From Akanthomyces muscarius (taxonomy: Eukaryota > Ascomycota > Sordariomycetes > Hypocreales > Cordycipitaceae): a stretch of DNA of 64,000 nt. Under the pieces are notes generated by a model. It was not told the DNA's origin and made no database searches. It worked only from the letters and a program-made list of their open reading frames with translations. Within the stretch, counting starts at the first letter, position 1. Each line of letters opens with the position of its first letter. Made by a program: the position numbers and the translations under genes. Location of the stretch: positions 3,100,001 to 3,164,000 of the forward strand of contig NC_079242.1 in NCBI RefSeq assembly GCF_028009165.1. The letters run 5' to 3'. Of this stretch, positions 44,645-58,100 are shown piece after piece.

Positions 44645-46420
44645 ACGGTGCCCTGCAAGTTAACAATATGCTCTGCACCTCGTCCCTGCATCATGACACG
44701 GATTTACGATTTGCATTATAGATATGAATTAAACTTTTCAAACAAATTTCGCACAGCGCGAGCTTCGCCATAAAATATAGGCAGGGGATAGGCAGCAGCG
44801 GCGGAACTATGCCCTGAAAGCTCGCTGTGAACAACAATCGTACCAGTATTAGGCCTCCCAGTGGGGGTAATATAGGTGATAGTTACCGAGCCTGGGCAAG
44901 CCAATTCAGTCAGTAGGAGTAAAGGGAGGCGGACCGCGCTCCCCGCAACTTATTAGTTATGCAGGCCAGGCCGCTGAGTTGAGCCGAAGATTTTTGCAAG
45001 TTCCACCCCTGCGAGCCATTTCCTGCGCATCATACTGGATGCGGAAGCTGCTCTTTGCCTGCAGGTTTTGAGTCGGCTCGCCATTAACTCCGTGCTGTTG
45101 ATCAGCCCTTCGTCTGCTGTGGTCTTCGTCTCGACCACTTTGCGAAAAAATGATGCGGTTCCCTTCAGCCTGCCATTCCATTCTTCGCTGGGGCATGTCT
45201 CAGCCGAACTGTTTCAACGGCTGGTGGCGGGCCGGCGCCACGCTCCGTCCGAGATGAGGGCCCTTGGGTGGAGGGGCATAGCTCATCGGGGCAACGGCTA
45301 TCGACCTCGTTTTGACGTGTCAGTGGAAGTTTTCTCCATCCCATTCACCAGCCAGCTGTCGGGGGGGGGACTAGGGGGCACAGGGCCAAGGGGACAGGGG
45401 GGCAGCAGCTCCAGTCACCGAGCCAGCCAGCCTGATTAACGGTGATGGACAAAAAGGGCACCAGATGGGGCTTGGTCTTGCGACACCCGGACAAGGGTGG
45501 CTTCTGGGCTGATGAGGAGGCAAAACTTTTGGCTGCCACACAGTCGTTGCACACGGGTCGGCGAGTCAAGACCCATGAAGAAGTAGGTAGATGCGCACTG
45601 CTTTTGACGCACGAGCGAGTAGCTGCAGCTGCTGCTTCGTGCTTGTCAAGGAGAAACTACGTGGCGCGCAGAGAAGCAGCTGCATGGATTCACCATTGTT
45701 CGTATGCTTCAGTGTCCTGCAGCCTGCAGGCAGTTCGTTTCTCTTTGTCTTATAATAACCCCCCCTGGCGCTTCTAGATTCTCCAACCGCTACAGGGGTC
45801 TGGATAGTGCTCTGCGCGCCACTGGTTTAACTTAATAATGCGCTGAAGCCTATTTAGTTGCAAGGAATTCTTTGCCGTGTCTCGCTGCGGCATCCGTGCC
45901 AAGGGTAAAGCCATATCTCTCGAGATGAGGCCCAGCACAGGAGGAGTCTGGAATCTTGTCATTAGGGGTACCCGCGATTCGCCCTGGAAAGCCTAAATTA
46001 ACGAGCCTGTCTTTGGATGGAGTTTTCCTTGTTCTCCAGGCAGATCACAGCCGGACCATGTTTGTTCCTCCCAATCCACGGGGCTGCATGGCTTCCCTCC
46101 CCGGGTAACACTGCCATGCGGAGCTCTGCACCGTTTCTTTGTCTCTCGATCCGTGTCACCTCATTCGATGCTCTAATTTAACCCTGTGTATCCCCTCTGT
46201 GGTTTGGAATTTTCGCTTTCATCCGATCTCGCGCGCTCGCCAATCTTCTTCTACCTACTTCCTGCTTTTGCATTGAATCTTTGTTCGTCCTCTTGCACAC
46301 CATCCTTTGCCTGTCATTTAAGCTGTCTTCAACGGTCGCGTGTTTTGCTCTAGATGGTTGTCTGCGTTGCAACTTTTCTATGACGGCGCTGTGCAGCAGC
46401 AAGGCCGAGAGAGAGGGGAA
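44645..46420. other. 1.8-kb intergenic region with a G-rich tract
   Basis: No gene seen. Contains a dense run of G-tracts at 45361-45402 and CT-rich leader sequence (46150-46330) before the rhodopsin-like gene. Confidence 0.5.
45361..45402 (+). other. G-quadruplex-like G-tract cluster
   Basis: Five G-runs of 9, 5, 3, 4 and 6 bases within 42 nt, separated by loops of 3-5 nt, fit the intramolecular G-quadruplex pattern on the plus strand. Structure formation is inferred. Confidence 0.65.
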
Positions 46421-47894
46421 ATGGACGAGAACCGCGCTTCGTGGTTGACGGCACCCATGGGCATGTTCCTGGCCTGGTCAGCATCGACGTTTCTGATTAG
46501 GGCGTGGGCCAAACTTCGAACCAAAACATGGGGGTTGGATGACTACTGTCTGTCTCTATCTCTTGTAGGTGAAGGGACTGTTCTTTGAGACGCTCCTGTT
46601 CACTGACTTTTTTCGTTCAGGCGACGATTGTGGTGCATGTAGCTTGCACGTATCGTGCTATACATTTCGGATATGGAAAACCACTGGCCGCGATAGAGCC
46701 AGAGCATCGACCTATACTAGAAAAGGTGACAAGAAAACAGAACATTTCCCAATATCCTGCTTCATTTTTCGAGACTAATCCTGCCAACTTGCAGCTGCTC
46801 TACATCACTGAGTTCCTCTATGTGCTGGCACAAGGGCTCTGCCGAGCTTCAGCATCGCTCTTCATCAGTCACATGGCCCAATCCGGTCCGCAAACACGAC
46901 CAGCCCGAGCATTAGCTGGCGTTTCAGGAGTTTGGACAGCAGCTTCAGCCCTGGCAATAGCTATCCGTGGCAACATTGGTCGCCCATGGTCTACACTGGA
47001 CGGAACTCAACCATTGGTAATTGGCACCCTGCCGTCGAAGAGGGGTCCATTTCCTGGCTAACTTCTTGCACAGTTCACTCGGTGGTTGTCTATAGAAATC
47101 ACTGGAGTGGTCATCGAACTGTCGATATGGCTTTTAGCCGCCCATCTAGTCTGGAGTCTCCAGATGACGCTGCGGAAGCGTATCTACATCCTTGGTGCCT
47201 TTGGCGTAAAACTACTGTCGGTGCAGATTCCAGGGCAGTCGTCTTTACCGAGATAACTAACACTTTCAACAGACTTATCGTTTTCATCGGGTTTCGTCTC
47301 AAATACCTGGCCCCTGCCCGTAACTGGGATCCGACACTCACCAGCATCGTGCCCAGCATCTTCACCCAGGCCGTGCTACACTTTTCCATCATTGCGTCCT
47401 GCGTCACGACGCTCAAGCCTTTCCTGCGCCACTTTGACCCGACCTACGTCCTCGAGAGCGCAGACGTGAGCTCCTCGAAGCGCTCGCGGACCAGCACCAC
47501 CAACCCGTCGCGCGACCCATACTACCGGCTCGGCACCATGAATCGACCGAACCGATCTCGCGACGACCCCAACGACAATATCAACTGGCGCCCGTACCAG
47601 GGACCCACGCAATCCGACCGCTACGCGAAGGCCTATCATGACTCGACCGCGACGCAGTCCAGCCAATCCAGCAAAGAGGGCACGCTCTCGCGGCTGGCGC
47701 GGACGATAAGCACCAGTTTGGGAAGCGGCACCCAAAGCAAACAGAGTAGCGCAACGCGAAGCAATCATATTGGCGACACAGCTTCGATGAGGACAGACGC
47801 ATCAGATCGCATAATTATTGAGCGGACGACAGAGGTGTCGGTCGAGCATGAGGACTCTCCAGCAGAGCGTGCAAGTCAAAAAGGGGGAGTATAG
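46421..47894 (+). CDS. Rhodopsin-like (SAT4/PTH11-related) integral membrane protein
   Basis: Seven-helix membrane protein of the large fungal rhodopsin-domain group. Five exons: 46421-46564, 46621-46725, 46795-47016, 47074-47216 and 47273-47894, 411 aa. Helices visible at MGMFLAWSASTFLIRAWAK, ATIVVHVACTYRAI, LLYITEFLYVLAQGLCRASASLF (in part), GVWTAASALAIAIRG, ITGVVIELSIWLLAAHLVW and SIFTQAVLHFSIIASCVTTL. GLDDYCL after helix 1 and YGKP before helix 3 are the family's usual spots. The C-terminal 150 residues are Ser/Thr/Arg-rich and cytosolic. No Cys-rich CFEM domain is present. Upstream ATGs at 46340 would add 27 residues not matching the family; I chose the ATG nearest the first helix. Ligand unknown. 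Confidence 0.87.
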
Positions 47895-48877
47895 AGGATC
47901 ATGTACAGTATGTATTTTTAGAAGGACGTTTGGCGTATCTGGAAGGGTGATTTTTGGGCCTACGGAGAGAACAGGAAATTTGTTACCTATCTTCAGACTC
48001 ACTCTAATGTTGGTGATGACGTCGTGTTGGTGAATAGGGTAGCTGCCGTAGGACTACATTGCCAGCTCGCTGCAGGTCAGACTAATTAAAAGTGGCTTTT
48101 GAGAATTCAAGCAGGTAAAGATTTGTTCGGAAAAGAAATCAACGAGCCCTTTATTCGGAGATTAGCAGCACTTCTCCCGGGTTGGGGCGATGTTATATTA
48201 CAACTCCCGTGACATCTCAATGTCCCACTACCGTCACATGCTAGACGCTATGTTGAAATGAACAAGAAAAAGAGACGGTGACAGTATTGGCGTTTACACT
48301 TTCGCGCTATACACCACTGGTTTGATATATGGACGCGTATATATTCCGAGAAAGTCCATTCTCGCATCGATAAAAATCAGGCGATAGGCTTGACCTCTAC
48401 CCACTGATTGGCACTGTACCCCAGACTGTGGCTGTCGATAGGATTTACACTGTGGACCGTTTCGTCCCATCCAACGGCAAGACGAGTGGCCTTTTGGCTT
48501 TTCATCCCGTTCTGCAGGGACGACCGATTCAGGGACCCGAAAAAACATCAGCTCATCATCAAAGCACGCACTTGAGATTTCAGACGCTACCTAACGTGTG
48601 TTATTTTTGTGCCTGGCGCGGGGTGGTGACGTGAACACTGGCCAGTCCTGGGTACAGCACCACTCACTGTCTTAGCCGCATCCCGCCTTTCCCACGTCGG
48701 CCGAGGCTTGCCACCGCAACATTTCTACCGACACTCAGCAACGACGAAATCCGAACCTTGGTCTTTGCTAACAGCCGCGCCCTTTTTTTTTTTACGCCTC
48801 AACAGCCCCTGCCATTGCCCTTGCGCTGACCGACATTCGCTCTCTGCGCGCGCCTTTGCGAATGCAACTCAGCAAGC
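47895..48877. other. Intergenic, no gene seen
   Basis: About 980 bp between tandem genes; the last 200 bp are a C/T-rich leader with a T-run at 48784-48794. Confidence 0.5.
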
Positions 48878-50604
48878 ATGGCCGATGACGCCTCTCCGTC
48901 GACCGCTGCCCGACCGTCGTTACGTCATGCGAAGAGCGGCGGTGGCAACAAAGCTGACGGCAACAACCCAGCGACGACGACAACGGCCACGGCCACGAGC
49001 ACGGGTATCGGTGCGCCGCCAGGACATGCCTTGCGACGGGCCAAGACGGCCGCCGAGACGTCTACGCGCCGATTGTCCTCGGACTCGAGCGCCTTTGAGT
49101 CGCCGCATCCGCCACCTAGGAGGAGCTCCAACTTTTCCGACTACGGCGTCAACGAGGCCCGGTCGATCCTGAATCCGCACGGCAAAGCCGCCCAAGGCAG
49201 CAGCAGCAGCGCCGGCGAGCAAGGCCCCGAGCTGTCGTCGCTGGCCGGCCTGTCGCTGGCCTTTGCCTTGCTGCCCGCCATTGCCGGCGCGCTCTTCAAG
49301 AATGGCAGCGCCGTGACGACGGACATCATGCTACTCGGCTTGGCGGGTGTCTTTTTGCACTGGTCGGTCACGCAGCCTTGGTAAGAGAGATGCTTTGATT
49401 TCTGTCGACACTCGCGGCGAGGCCGTGGTTTTGTACAACGACGATTTCCAAAGGGCTGACACACACACACAACAGGTTGTGGTACCACTCGGCGCAGCAG
49501 GTGCGCATCGAACACGAGGAGAACGCCGCGGACGAGGTCTTTGACGACGACGAGGATAGCGATGACGACGACGACGAGGAATACGCAGACGGAGCGTCGC
49601 ACCTGGACGACGTCCCGGAAGAAGCAACGGCCCCGCGGGAAGAGGCTGCGACGGACAAGAAGACAACGGCAACAGCCTCGGCCAAGCAGCAGTCTGCCCT
49701 CAGCGAGCTCTACCTGCACGAGGTCATGGCGCTCGTGTCGTGCTTCTCGCTGCCGCTCATCAGCGCCTTCATCCTGCACATGATTCGCTCGCAGCTGAGC
49801 CGCCCTTCCGAGGGCCTCGTCTCCAACTACAACCTGACCATCTTCATCCTCGTCTCCGAGGTGCGCGTGCTCTCGCACATGATCAAGCTGGTCCAGGCGC
49901 GCACGCTGCACCTGCAGCGCGTCGTCCACAGCAGCAGCAACCCCTTTGGCACGCTGCCCACCACCAACAGCCTGCGCATCAATGCCATGCTCGAGCGCCT
50001 CGACGCCCTCGAGTCCGACCCTGCCCCCCCGCCGCGCAGCGGCAGCAACAACAACAACAACAACAGCAACGTCCTGCCCGAGGAGGACGAGGAGACGGCC
50101 AAGGCCGCGCAGGAAGCCGTCCTGACAAAGGACGTCCGTAACGCCATCCAACCGGAGCTCGACGCGCTGAACCGCGCCGTGCGCCGCTACGAGAAAAAGT
50201 CGACGCTGCTGCAGTCGCACGTCGACGCGCACTTTGCCGCCATGGATGCCCGCGTCGAGGACGCCATTGCGCTCGCCGCCGTCGCCGCCAAGAACAGCAA
50301 CAGGAGCAGCATCCTGGTGCGCGCCTTCGACTCCGTCGTCGCCCTCGCGCTGTTTCCGTTCAACGCCGTGCTGCAGCTCCTGCTCATGCCCGTCAAGTGG
50401 CTGCTCTCGCGCAGCAACAACAACAACGACCGCGGCGGGAGCAGCAGGAAGAGGAATACGGCCGCAGCCAGCAGCAGCAATGGAGGTGCTCGTGCGGGAG
50501 GAGGAGGTGGCAAAGCGTCTGCGAGAGGCTCCCGAGGGAGCAAGACGGCCGGTCAGCCGCGCTACAGTGGCGATAAGATGCCCTCGCGCCTGGCACGCAA
50601 ATGA
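48878..50604 (+). CDS. Conserved multi-pass membrane protein, function unknown
   Basis: Exons 48878-49380 and 49476-50604 (95-nt intron whose end carries an (AC)n run), 543 aa. I do not recognise a named domain. The N-terminal 115 residues are disordered and Ser/Arg-rich, resembling a cytosolic or nuclear tail. Two hydrophobic segments follow (SLAGLSLAFALLPAIAGALF and TDIMLLGLAGVFLHW), then an acidic stretch of about 25 Asp/Glu residues, then another pair (EVMALVSCFSLPLISAFILH and SNYNLTIFILVSEVRVLSHM). HMIKLVQARTLHLQRVV leads to a coiled-coil-like region (about 360-430), a final hydrophobic segment with VVALALFPFNAVLQLLLMP and a basic Gly/Arg tail. Poly-Asn and poly-Asp runs lie in loops. 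The layout suggests an ER or nuclear-envelope protein, which is inference. Confidence 0.82.
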
Positions 50605-53600
50605 TGAATGCTTGACGAGAATGGAGTTTCCTTGTGTGCGGATGTTATGTGATCTGAGTGACGTTTCCCTCTTTCTTTCCCCCTTTTCTCTACTATTCAT
50701 CTCTTGGATTGGGCGTCAGAGCGCACAAAAAGCTTGACTTTTCTTTTCCATTCTTAATGGGTTTTGCAGCAACATTACGCGATGTTGATTTTTGTCCGGC
50801 ATCGCTGCACAGCCGACACGATACCACTTACGTTTTACCTTTCTTTTTTTACGCCTCTATTATTATTATATCCACTTGCACTCTTCTGCATCCTCTTTCT
50901 TGTTTAAAATAGCGTCCGAAGACTTGAGAAAATAATTGAACCCATGGTCGCTTTAGATTTGCATTCTTGGGGCGAGCTTGACTCTGCTCAGGGTTGCCTG
51001 CCGACTCGTGTCCCTCGAATCCTCAGCATAGACGTCTCAGTAAGAAACCGAAACTTGCCGACAGGCATTAAAGACGGCCCGTTTTGTTGTTCTTGGTGGC
51101 CCCCCCCCCAAAAAAGGAACCCCTAATGATTTGAGATTGCGCGTGAACAATGACGGGATCAAAGCGCTCACAGCAGGACGCGTTTTAACTTTGGCTTGAC
51201 CAATCTTCTTCCTCAAAACTGAATGGACGCGTTGAGCAGACGCTAATAGGAAAGCAGCTGCAAATCTCACCCTGCATGAAACTTACTCACAAAGAGAAGA
51301 AAGGAAGCTCGTGGCTTTTGCCATGGCTGGCGCTGATGGGTAGTCTCAGTTGGGATAGTACGTGTGTAAGGGTCCATCTCCCCGAAGCATGGGCTTCAAT
51401 AGATGGCCTTGTTGCTTTTTTTTCTTCCAAGCCAACGAGCTAGTACAACGTCAAAAAGTGTTGGAAGCGCGTCGCAACTCGATCTTCTGGTGGTGGTTGA
51501 GAATTGGGGATGCGTATCCACCACGTCCACGTCGTAGTGTATATTTGCTTTTTGAGTGAGTCCGCTACTGATACGCCCGCCAACCTTGACAGAACTATTT
51601 TATCAGAAGAGCAAACGACGCTAGACGTGGAGTTGCTTTTGGACAGCGTACCATTCATCTTAATGGAAATGAGATGTGTGCTGTCAGTGCCAGGCTCAAA
51701 GAAGGAAGAATTCGTCACTACTCCTTTTGCATTGGTTGCATTGGCTGGCAGCACGAGCCTCATTGTCTGACGCGATGAACAGACAAACACAAAATTGCAA
51801 ATCTGTACTGCTCGAATTGGAAACCAGATTTCGGATGATTTGGCAAACTGTCGGAGAATATGTCATGCCAGTGGGCACTATATTTATTTGCTCACCATGT
51901 TGTGCATGGAACGACGAACAAGGGGTTGCGGGAAGAGGCACGTTAGGCACGGGACACTGGACACACCAGGCGCCGCCCACGAAGCTTTGGACATGGATGC
52001 AGGAGGCCGACTACTCCGCTGAGGTTGCAAACAAGAGGCCGCTTTCCAATGCACGAGCCCCAAGCAACAGCCAGCGCAAGTGGCGAAATGCAGATAAGTC
52101 CGGGCCTGGCATTGTCTGCATTTTGTTTCAGGTCCAATAAGAGACGCTTACATGGCGGTTTGACAGCGTGGCCGGGGCAATTGAAGCACCGGGTGCCGGG
52201 TTGGCCTCAAGCGGTGAACGGGAGAGCGCTGCATGTCTTGTGTGCTGTCGAGCATGCGATGGAAGCATCTGCGTCATGCCGGGGCTGGATATGGTATACA
52301 TGAGAAGCTATAATCGCTTGACCACTGTATTTCGTGCATGAAGCTTCTTGCTGGCAATGCTATTCATTGAACAATGTTGTCAAAGTGGGTACAGGGACGC
52401 CATGCCGCCATTATTAGGCACTTGAGCTGATATTGCGACCAAGGGGGCAGTGCGGGAGGAGGTGTCTGGACCTCGTTCCTCCGTGGAAAGCGCGTCTGAG
52501 TCGACCACTGATGAAGACTTTATTAAGCCATCAACGAGCCAGAAGCAGATAGCAGACCGACACATTATTAAATAAAGGCAACGGTGATACCCCCAGGAAG
52601 CGCCTGTCTTGGATGTGATCCTGGTTAATAAGGAGAGCCGGGCTATTGCCCAACTAGGGCAGAAAACCGATCGATGCAAAGTCGCAGTGCTAAATTGCAG
52701 CCAGAGGAGGCTTCGATCCGGGAGTGGAGAGACAAAGGGCGAAGAGCTGATGAGGAAGCTAGCAGGCCGGGGTGGACGACGAGGCTGGTTTGCGAGACGC
52801 TGAGGCTGAAGATGGGAGCATGTCGGTGAGACGTGTTCGTGCTGTCTGTTCCAGCGAATTTGGCTGATGGCGAAATATTAGCAAGGAGCTTGCTTGGCAA
52901 CTGGATACACGTAGAACAATGTGAAGGCGGAACGAGATGATGACAAAAACAGCTCAGGAGGGTGAGGTGGTCGATGATGGCATTGGCCAGGGGAGGATGT
53001 GGTGGCGGGCGTGGCGGCCGATCTTGTGGCGCATCGCAATTTCCTGGATGGCCAAATGGCTCGCTTGCATCGCATGGTTGTGTGGCAGCTGGCAGTTTGG
53101 CAGCTATCAGCGCCCTGCACCGCCTGGTATCACCGACCGTCAGCCGTTTACTAACAGAAATCAAATGCAGAAAAGGGAAGGAACCTGCACATGGGCCGGA
53201 CGCTGTTGTTGAGTGTATTCTCATGTCTCGACAGGTTCCAGTTACTGTAAATGATACCCTGCCTGCTCAGGTCGCTGATATGGTCGCAGATTGTATTTCG
53301 GCTGGTGCCGGCGTCGGCGAGTAAGCGGCTTGTCCGAGCCCCGAGCACAGAGGGGCTATATTGCCAAGGACTGTGGTTGCCCCAAGATGTGATACAAGGC
53401 GCATCGTGTCATGCAGTGTCTGGTTGCTGCACAGTCTGCACCGCGTTGGACTTGTACAGCGACTGCTCAATCGAAAAAGAAGGTGGCCCAGCAGCATTCC
53501 AGCCGACGCAACGGGCGCTAGGCGCGGGGGATATTTTTCACATTCCTGGAATACAGTATGGGCATTCTAGATTGTGATGATGCGGCGGTGTGTTGTTTGT

Positions 53601-55105
53601 TTTCGTTTGATGGAATTGGGAGAGACGCAGCTTTGCCAGGTTCGATGCATTGCTGCCGTTTGCTGGTGGTGGTGGTGGTCATGGGAAAGTTTTGGACGGG
53701 TACCTATCTTTTGCTTCCCACAGGTGAAGGCCCTTACAGCCAGTTGCCAGGTACAAGATGGTACCTGAGTGCGGAGTGCTTACAGCGCCGTCTACCGCTT
53801 CGGCCGCCCCTCCTGCCCACTAATAATCTGGAGCAGTCTAGAGGGTAGGTAGCGAGCCTCCACCTGAGCTCTGGGCGGCCGTGGGCTGCATTAGTGCTGT
53901 GGCCAGGTTTGCCAGGCACTTTACGGTACCTGGCACTCCTGGCGGGCTGTGGCTGAACATGGATTGGTTGAAACCAGCACACTCTGGCCCAAACTGGCGC
54001 GTCCCATTTTGCTGGGACGGCTTCGTGTGGAACTCGAAAACTCCCCTCCCCTGCAAACCTAAACGTCGTCGCCCTGCCGCTCCCACTATCCGCATTCATC
54101 TATCGACCAGTATTCTCGACTGCATCGCGCTGCCTGCAAAACACCAGCAACGAACGCTCTTCATATCTCTGGGGGCAGGCTGATTACGGTCTGCTTCAAG
54201 TCATTTTCCGCGGCTCGCTCTTGCCGGTCCCTTTGTGCCCGGCGCCCGTACGCCCCTGGCTGAGCCTCTGGGCCTGCATGCACGCCTCCATTGTGCTATG
54301 CATGCATCCAGCTCATGTCCGCCGCCGCTATGCGTCGATGCTCTGGGTGGCACCATGGGAAATTGGCTCCCGACTAACCTGGGATGCGTGCCGTCCTGGC
54401 TGTCTGTCACGGCCGTGGTGCATCGCCATCTCTCCACTCCAGCTCCCATGCATTGGCCCCCAGCAGCTGGCCTTCTCCGGTTCGGCCAAAAAGTACCGAC
54501 TGCTGTCTGCAACCAAATCTACTGTAGGCACTTCTCTGCCAATCGCCTTCTTCCGCGCTGCTGTTCCGTGCATTTGGTGTTCTGCTTGTCTATCTCGTGT
54601 ACCCTGCCGTGACCTCTTCTTTTTTCAGGCTGTGCCTCCGTCCTCCGTATACTTCACTACTTCTTCCTCCCCTACACCGTCCGTTCCCTCTCAAAAACCC
54701 TCGTTAATATCTCCCTCCCTCGGAGCCCTGCCCACTCCCCTACCACTATTTCCTTCTCTGATCTAGCTATATGCTCTGCGATCGGTGTGGCAACGCATCA
54801 CACTTCCCTCCCCTGCGTGTCTCTCCCATCTGGCAGCCTCCCCACTGGCCACCTTGGACGACGAGACCGGACCAAAAGCGTGTCTCACATTGGTGTGTCC
54901 AGCGTAATTACACGCCAGACTTTGCTTCTTCTTCCGTCGCCTAGAGAGACATCTCTTTTAATACTGCGAGGCAGCGTCCCTGCCTTTTCACTCTTGTTCC
55001 TCTCCCAGTTATGGTTTGCTGGTCCAAGTAGAAAGTCGTGAGACCTCTGGACGTCTATTCAACGCTCTCTTCGAAAGACGGCCTCGACTGCCGCCTTTAC
55101 TCGCC
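50605..55105. other. 4.5-kb region without a supported gene
   Basis: The largest gap in the window. Open frames are short (longest 193 codons, minus strand, 53224-52643) and lack motifs. (TGG)n occurs at about 53663-53680, and GGTACC words recur around 53700-53940. From about 54000 to 55105 the plus strand is pyrimidine-rich and runs into the next start codon, so part is probably a long leader or promoter. No transposon ends seen. Confidence 0.45.
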
Positions 55106-58100
55106 ATGTTTCTTAAGCCCTTCCGAATTTGCGCCTTGCTCTGCCTCATCTTGGCATTGCAGCTTGCTACAGCCCAGAGCTTCCAAGTTATCCGACGAGC
55201 CGACGACGCGACGCCGACCGCAGGCGGCGCACCACCAGCCACAACCAAACCACCCGTCGAGACTGGCAAAGGAGACGATGGTAACAACGACAGCAGCTCC
55301 AAGTCTGCTTCTGGCGATTTGAGTGCATCGCTCACTGGCACTGCAACGGACAGCCATAATAGCACCGCGAGCGGAACGAGCACGGCAAGCACTCCCACGC
55401 CCAGCTTGTCGGGGAACTCGACTTTCCTCAATGGTGAGCGAAACATGCTCTGCACCGATGCGATCTCTTCCAACTAACACTGCTCAGTTACAATTCCTCA
55501 CGGACAGCTACCTCTTGCGCCGGTACTTACACCAGGATGGGGCGTGGCGGGAATTATCATGATGCTCACCGGTCTGGTCTACGCTCTTATCGGAATCAAG
55601 AATCCCTGGATCCATGCATTCTTCTCGACCGCATACATGGCAGCATTGGGTGTCACGGTTCTCATTGTCTATGTCATGAATGTTCCGTTGAGCAATGCAT
55701 TGCAAGGAGGCTACGTCGCAGCCATTATCCTCTCTGGCTGTGCAATTGGCGCGGCGTCCATTTTCTTCAAGGAATTGACTGAAGGGCTGGGCTGTGCTCT
55801 TGGAGGTTTTTGCTTTAGCATGTGGCTACTTTGCTTGGTCCCTGGCGGTCTGCTCCATTCGACGGCCTCGAAAGCCATTTTCATCGCCTGCTTCACGCTC
55901 GTGGGCTTCGCCTTTTATTTCAGCCGCTTCACTCGCGACTGGTCTCTGATTGTTTCCATCGCTTTTGCCGGTGCCACTATAGCAGTTTTAGGAATCGACT
56001 GCTTCAGCCGCGCCGGCCTCAAGGAATTCTGGGCTTGGATCTGGGCACTCAATGACAACCTTTTCCCTCTCGGGGCGGATACCTATCCAGTCACCAGAGG
56101 CATTCGAGTTGAAACCGCAGCCATCGTGATAATATTCCTTGTGGCCACCATGTCGCAGGTCAGACTCTGGAAAATCGTGCGCGAGAAGCGCGAGAAGCGG
56201 GCTGCACTCCGCGCTGAAGGCCAGCGAAATCTCGAGGAGGAGGAGGAGACTGTTGGCCGGCAAATCGAAGAAGCGAACGCTCGGGATCGGGCTGAATGGG
56301 AACGCGTATATGGTGATGGGGGCGCTGAGAGTATCACAGCTTCGCACCTTACTGAAAACGGAGAGGTCCATGAAAAGGACCTGTCTCGCAGCAGGGTTTA
56401 TGCTGCCAGAAAGGGCTCTGGCGAGGCAACTGAAATGAGCGAACTGTCGGAATGCGGTCAGAGCGGCATGGACCAGCTAATGGCTGGCGAAGGAGAAGAC
56501 GGTGGAGTGACTGTGCGAGTTGGTGCTGATGAAATTCACGAGGGTGAAGGCGATGAAATGGTCGCGGGTGACCAAGACATGGTGGTTAACGAGAAGGTGG
56601 ATGAAGGTGTAGATGTTCCACAACAACCTACCGCCGTCGGACAGCGCAGCTCGAAAATTTCAACCCAGAACAGGCGTGCCTCTGGCAATCCTGCCACCAG
56701 TGGCAGGGCTCTTGCACACTCGCAGATGGTCACACCTTCACCTGATGTCGTACCTTTACCATTCAACGTACCCAAGGGCCACCGCGCGCGATCTGAGCGA
56801 TCTTCCGTCGCGACTTTTGCCGACGATGCCGACGAGGATCTGACGTCGGTAGCTCCACGCCGCGACCAAAGACATTCAGTGGTCAAGCGCCTATCCCGAG
56901 GATCCGCTGATCTGCTTCGAAGTCTATCCCAACGATCTGGCCGCTCTTCGCACACTCCCGAGCTCGCACACAACGGCGGCGAGAGTACCGAAATGCTTCT
57001 GACGCAGATGAAACCCCATCGCCAAAACCAAGATAACGAGTCACTCGCCGCTACAGTGGACTTGGAGAGTGTGAGTGGTGGCGAGCGTCGCTCAATCGAC
57101 CTGGATGATGGCGATAATGACCCGGAGGCCGAAGTGAAGGCTGTGGATGAAGCAGAAGAAAAGGATGAGCTGAAGGATGCTGAAGCCCCTCCGGCGCACA
57201 CGACTGCAGTCGACCAAGCTAGTGTAACATCGAAGAAGGCAACGAGACAAAGCACGGCATCTCAAAACAAGCGAAGCAGCTTCCGCTCTCAGGTGGTGGC
57301 CGGCCCCGCCGAGTCAGAGGCCCCTGACGAGTCGGTCTATGCGCCGCAATCAGAGATGCCTAAGTCTATTGCATCTGAGATGTCCGGCCCTGTGAGCCTG
57401 ACCAGAGAGCGCCTTCCAAGCTCGCTGTCTCGAGTTGCGTTGTCTTACCGGACCAATGAGTGGGCTAAGCATCTCAGCAATGCTGATCTGCCTGATATGG
57501 ATCAGCTGCCAGTTGAGAAGCCCGTTCGCACCAAAAAGGCTGCCAAGGAGCGCGCCAAGCCGGTCAATATCGAGGAACTGCAAAGGACCGCAGAAGACGG
57601 AGCGCCCGCGCCCGCGCTTCCGCGGTCACAATCAAGAATGTCTACAATGTCCATTGCCAGTGCGAAACCGCAAACACCGGTACCAGCTGAGGCTGAACCC
57701 ACGCAGATGATAATTCCAGTGGCTACCACATCACCGCGCGATACGTCTAGCCCCGTTTCGCCGACCGACACCACCGCCGCCCCTAGATTGCGGTCTGCCT
57801 CTTCTACAAATATGCGCAAAATTTCCCCGACAGTTCAACCGATTCCCGAGGAAGAGCGAAGTGTCACTGATGCTTCTGGTGTGTTGCCAGTAGCTCACGA
57901 GGAGGACGAACACCCAGCCATGGAAGCCAGTCCGGTCCTGGAAGCCAGCCAATTTGTCAAGCCCGCCGCTGTCCCTGGGATTGTTTCCTACGCCAGTCCA
58001 CAAACACTTCTTGGACAACGTGAGATGTTCCTCCGCACCAGGTCACAAGGGAGCCTTGTGAACACTATTGGCGAGATGCAGGCCACACCGGCCCCTCCCA

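Noticed and set aside
49141..50700. 519-codon minus-strand open frame opposite the 543-aa membrane protein
   Set aside because: Translation is Val/Gly/Arg low complexity, while the plus-strand model has membrane segments, a clean intron and a good start.
52643..53224. 193-codon minus-strand open frame in the large gap
   Set aside because: No recognisable domain, Ser/Pro/His-rich, no plausible intron extension; could be chance.
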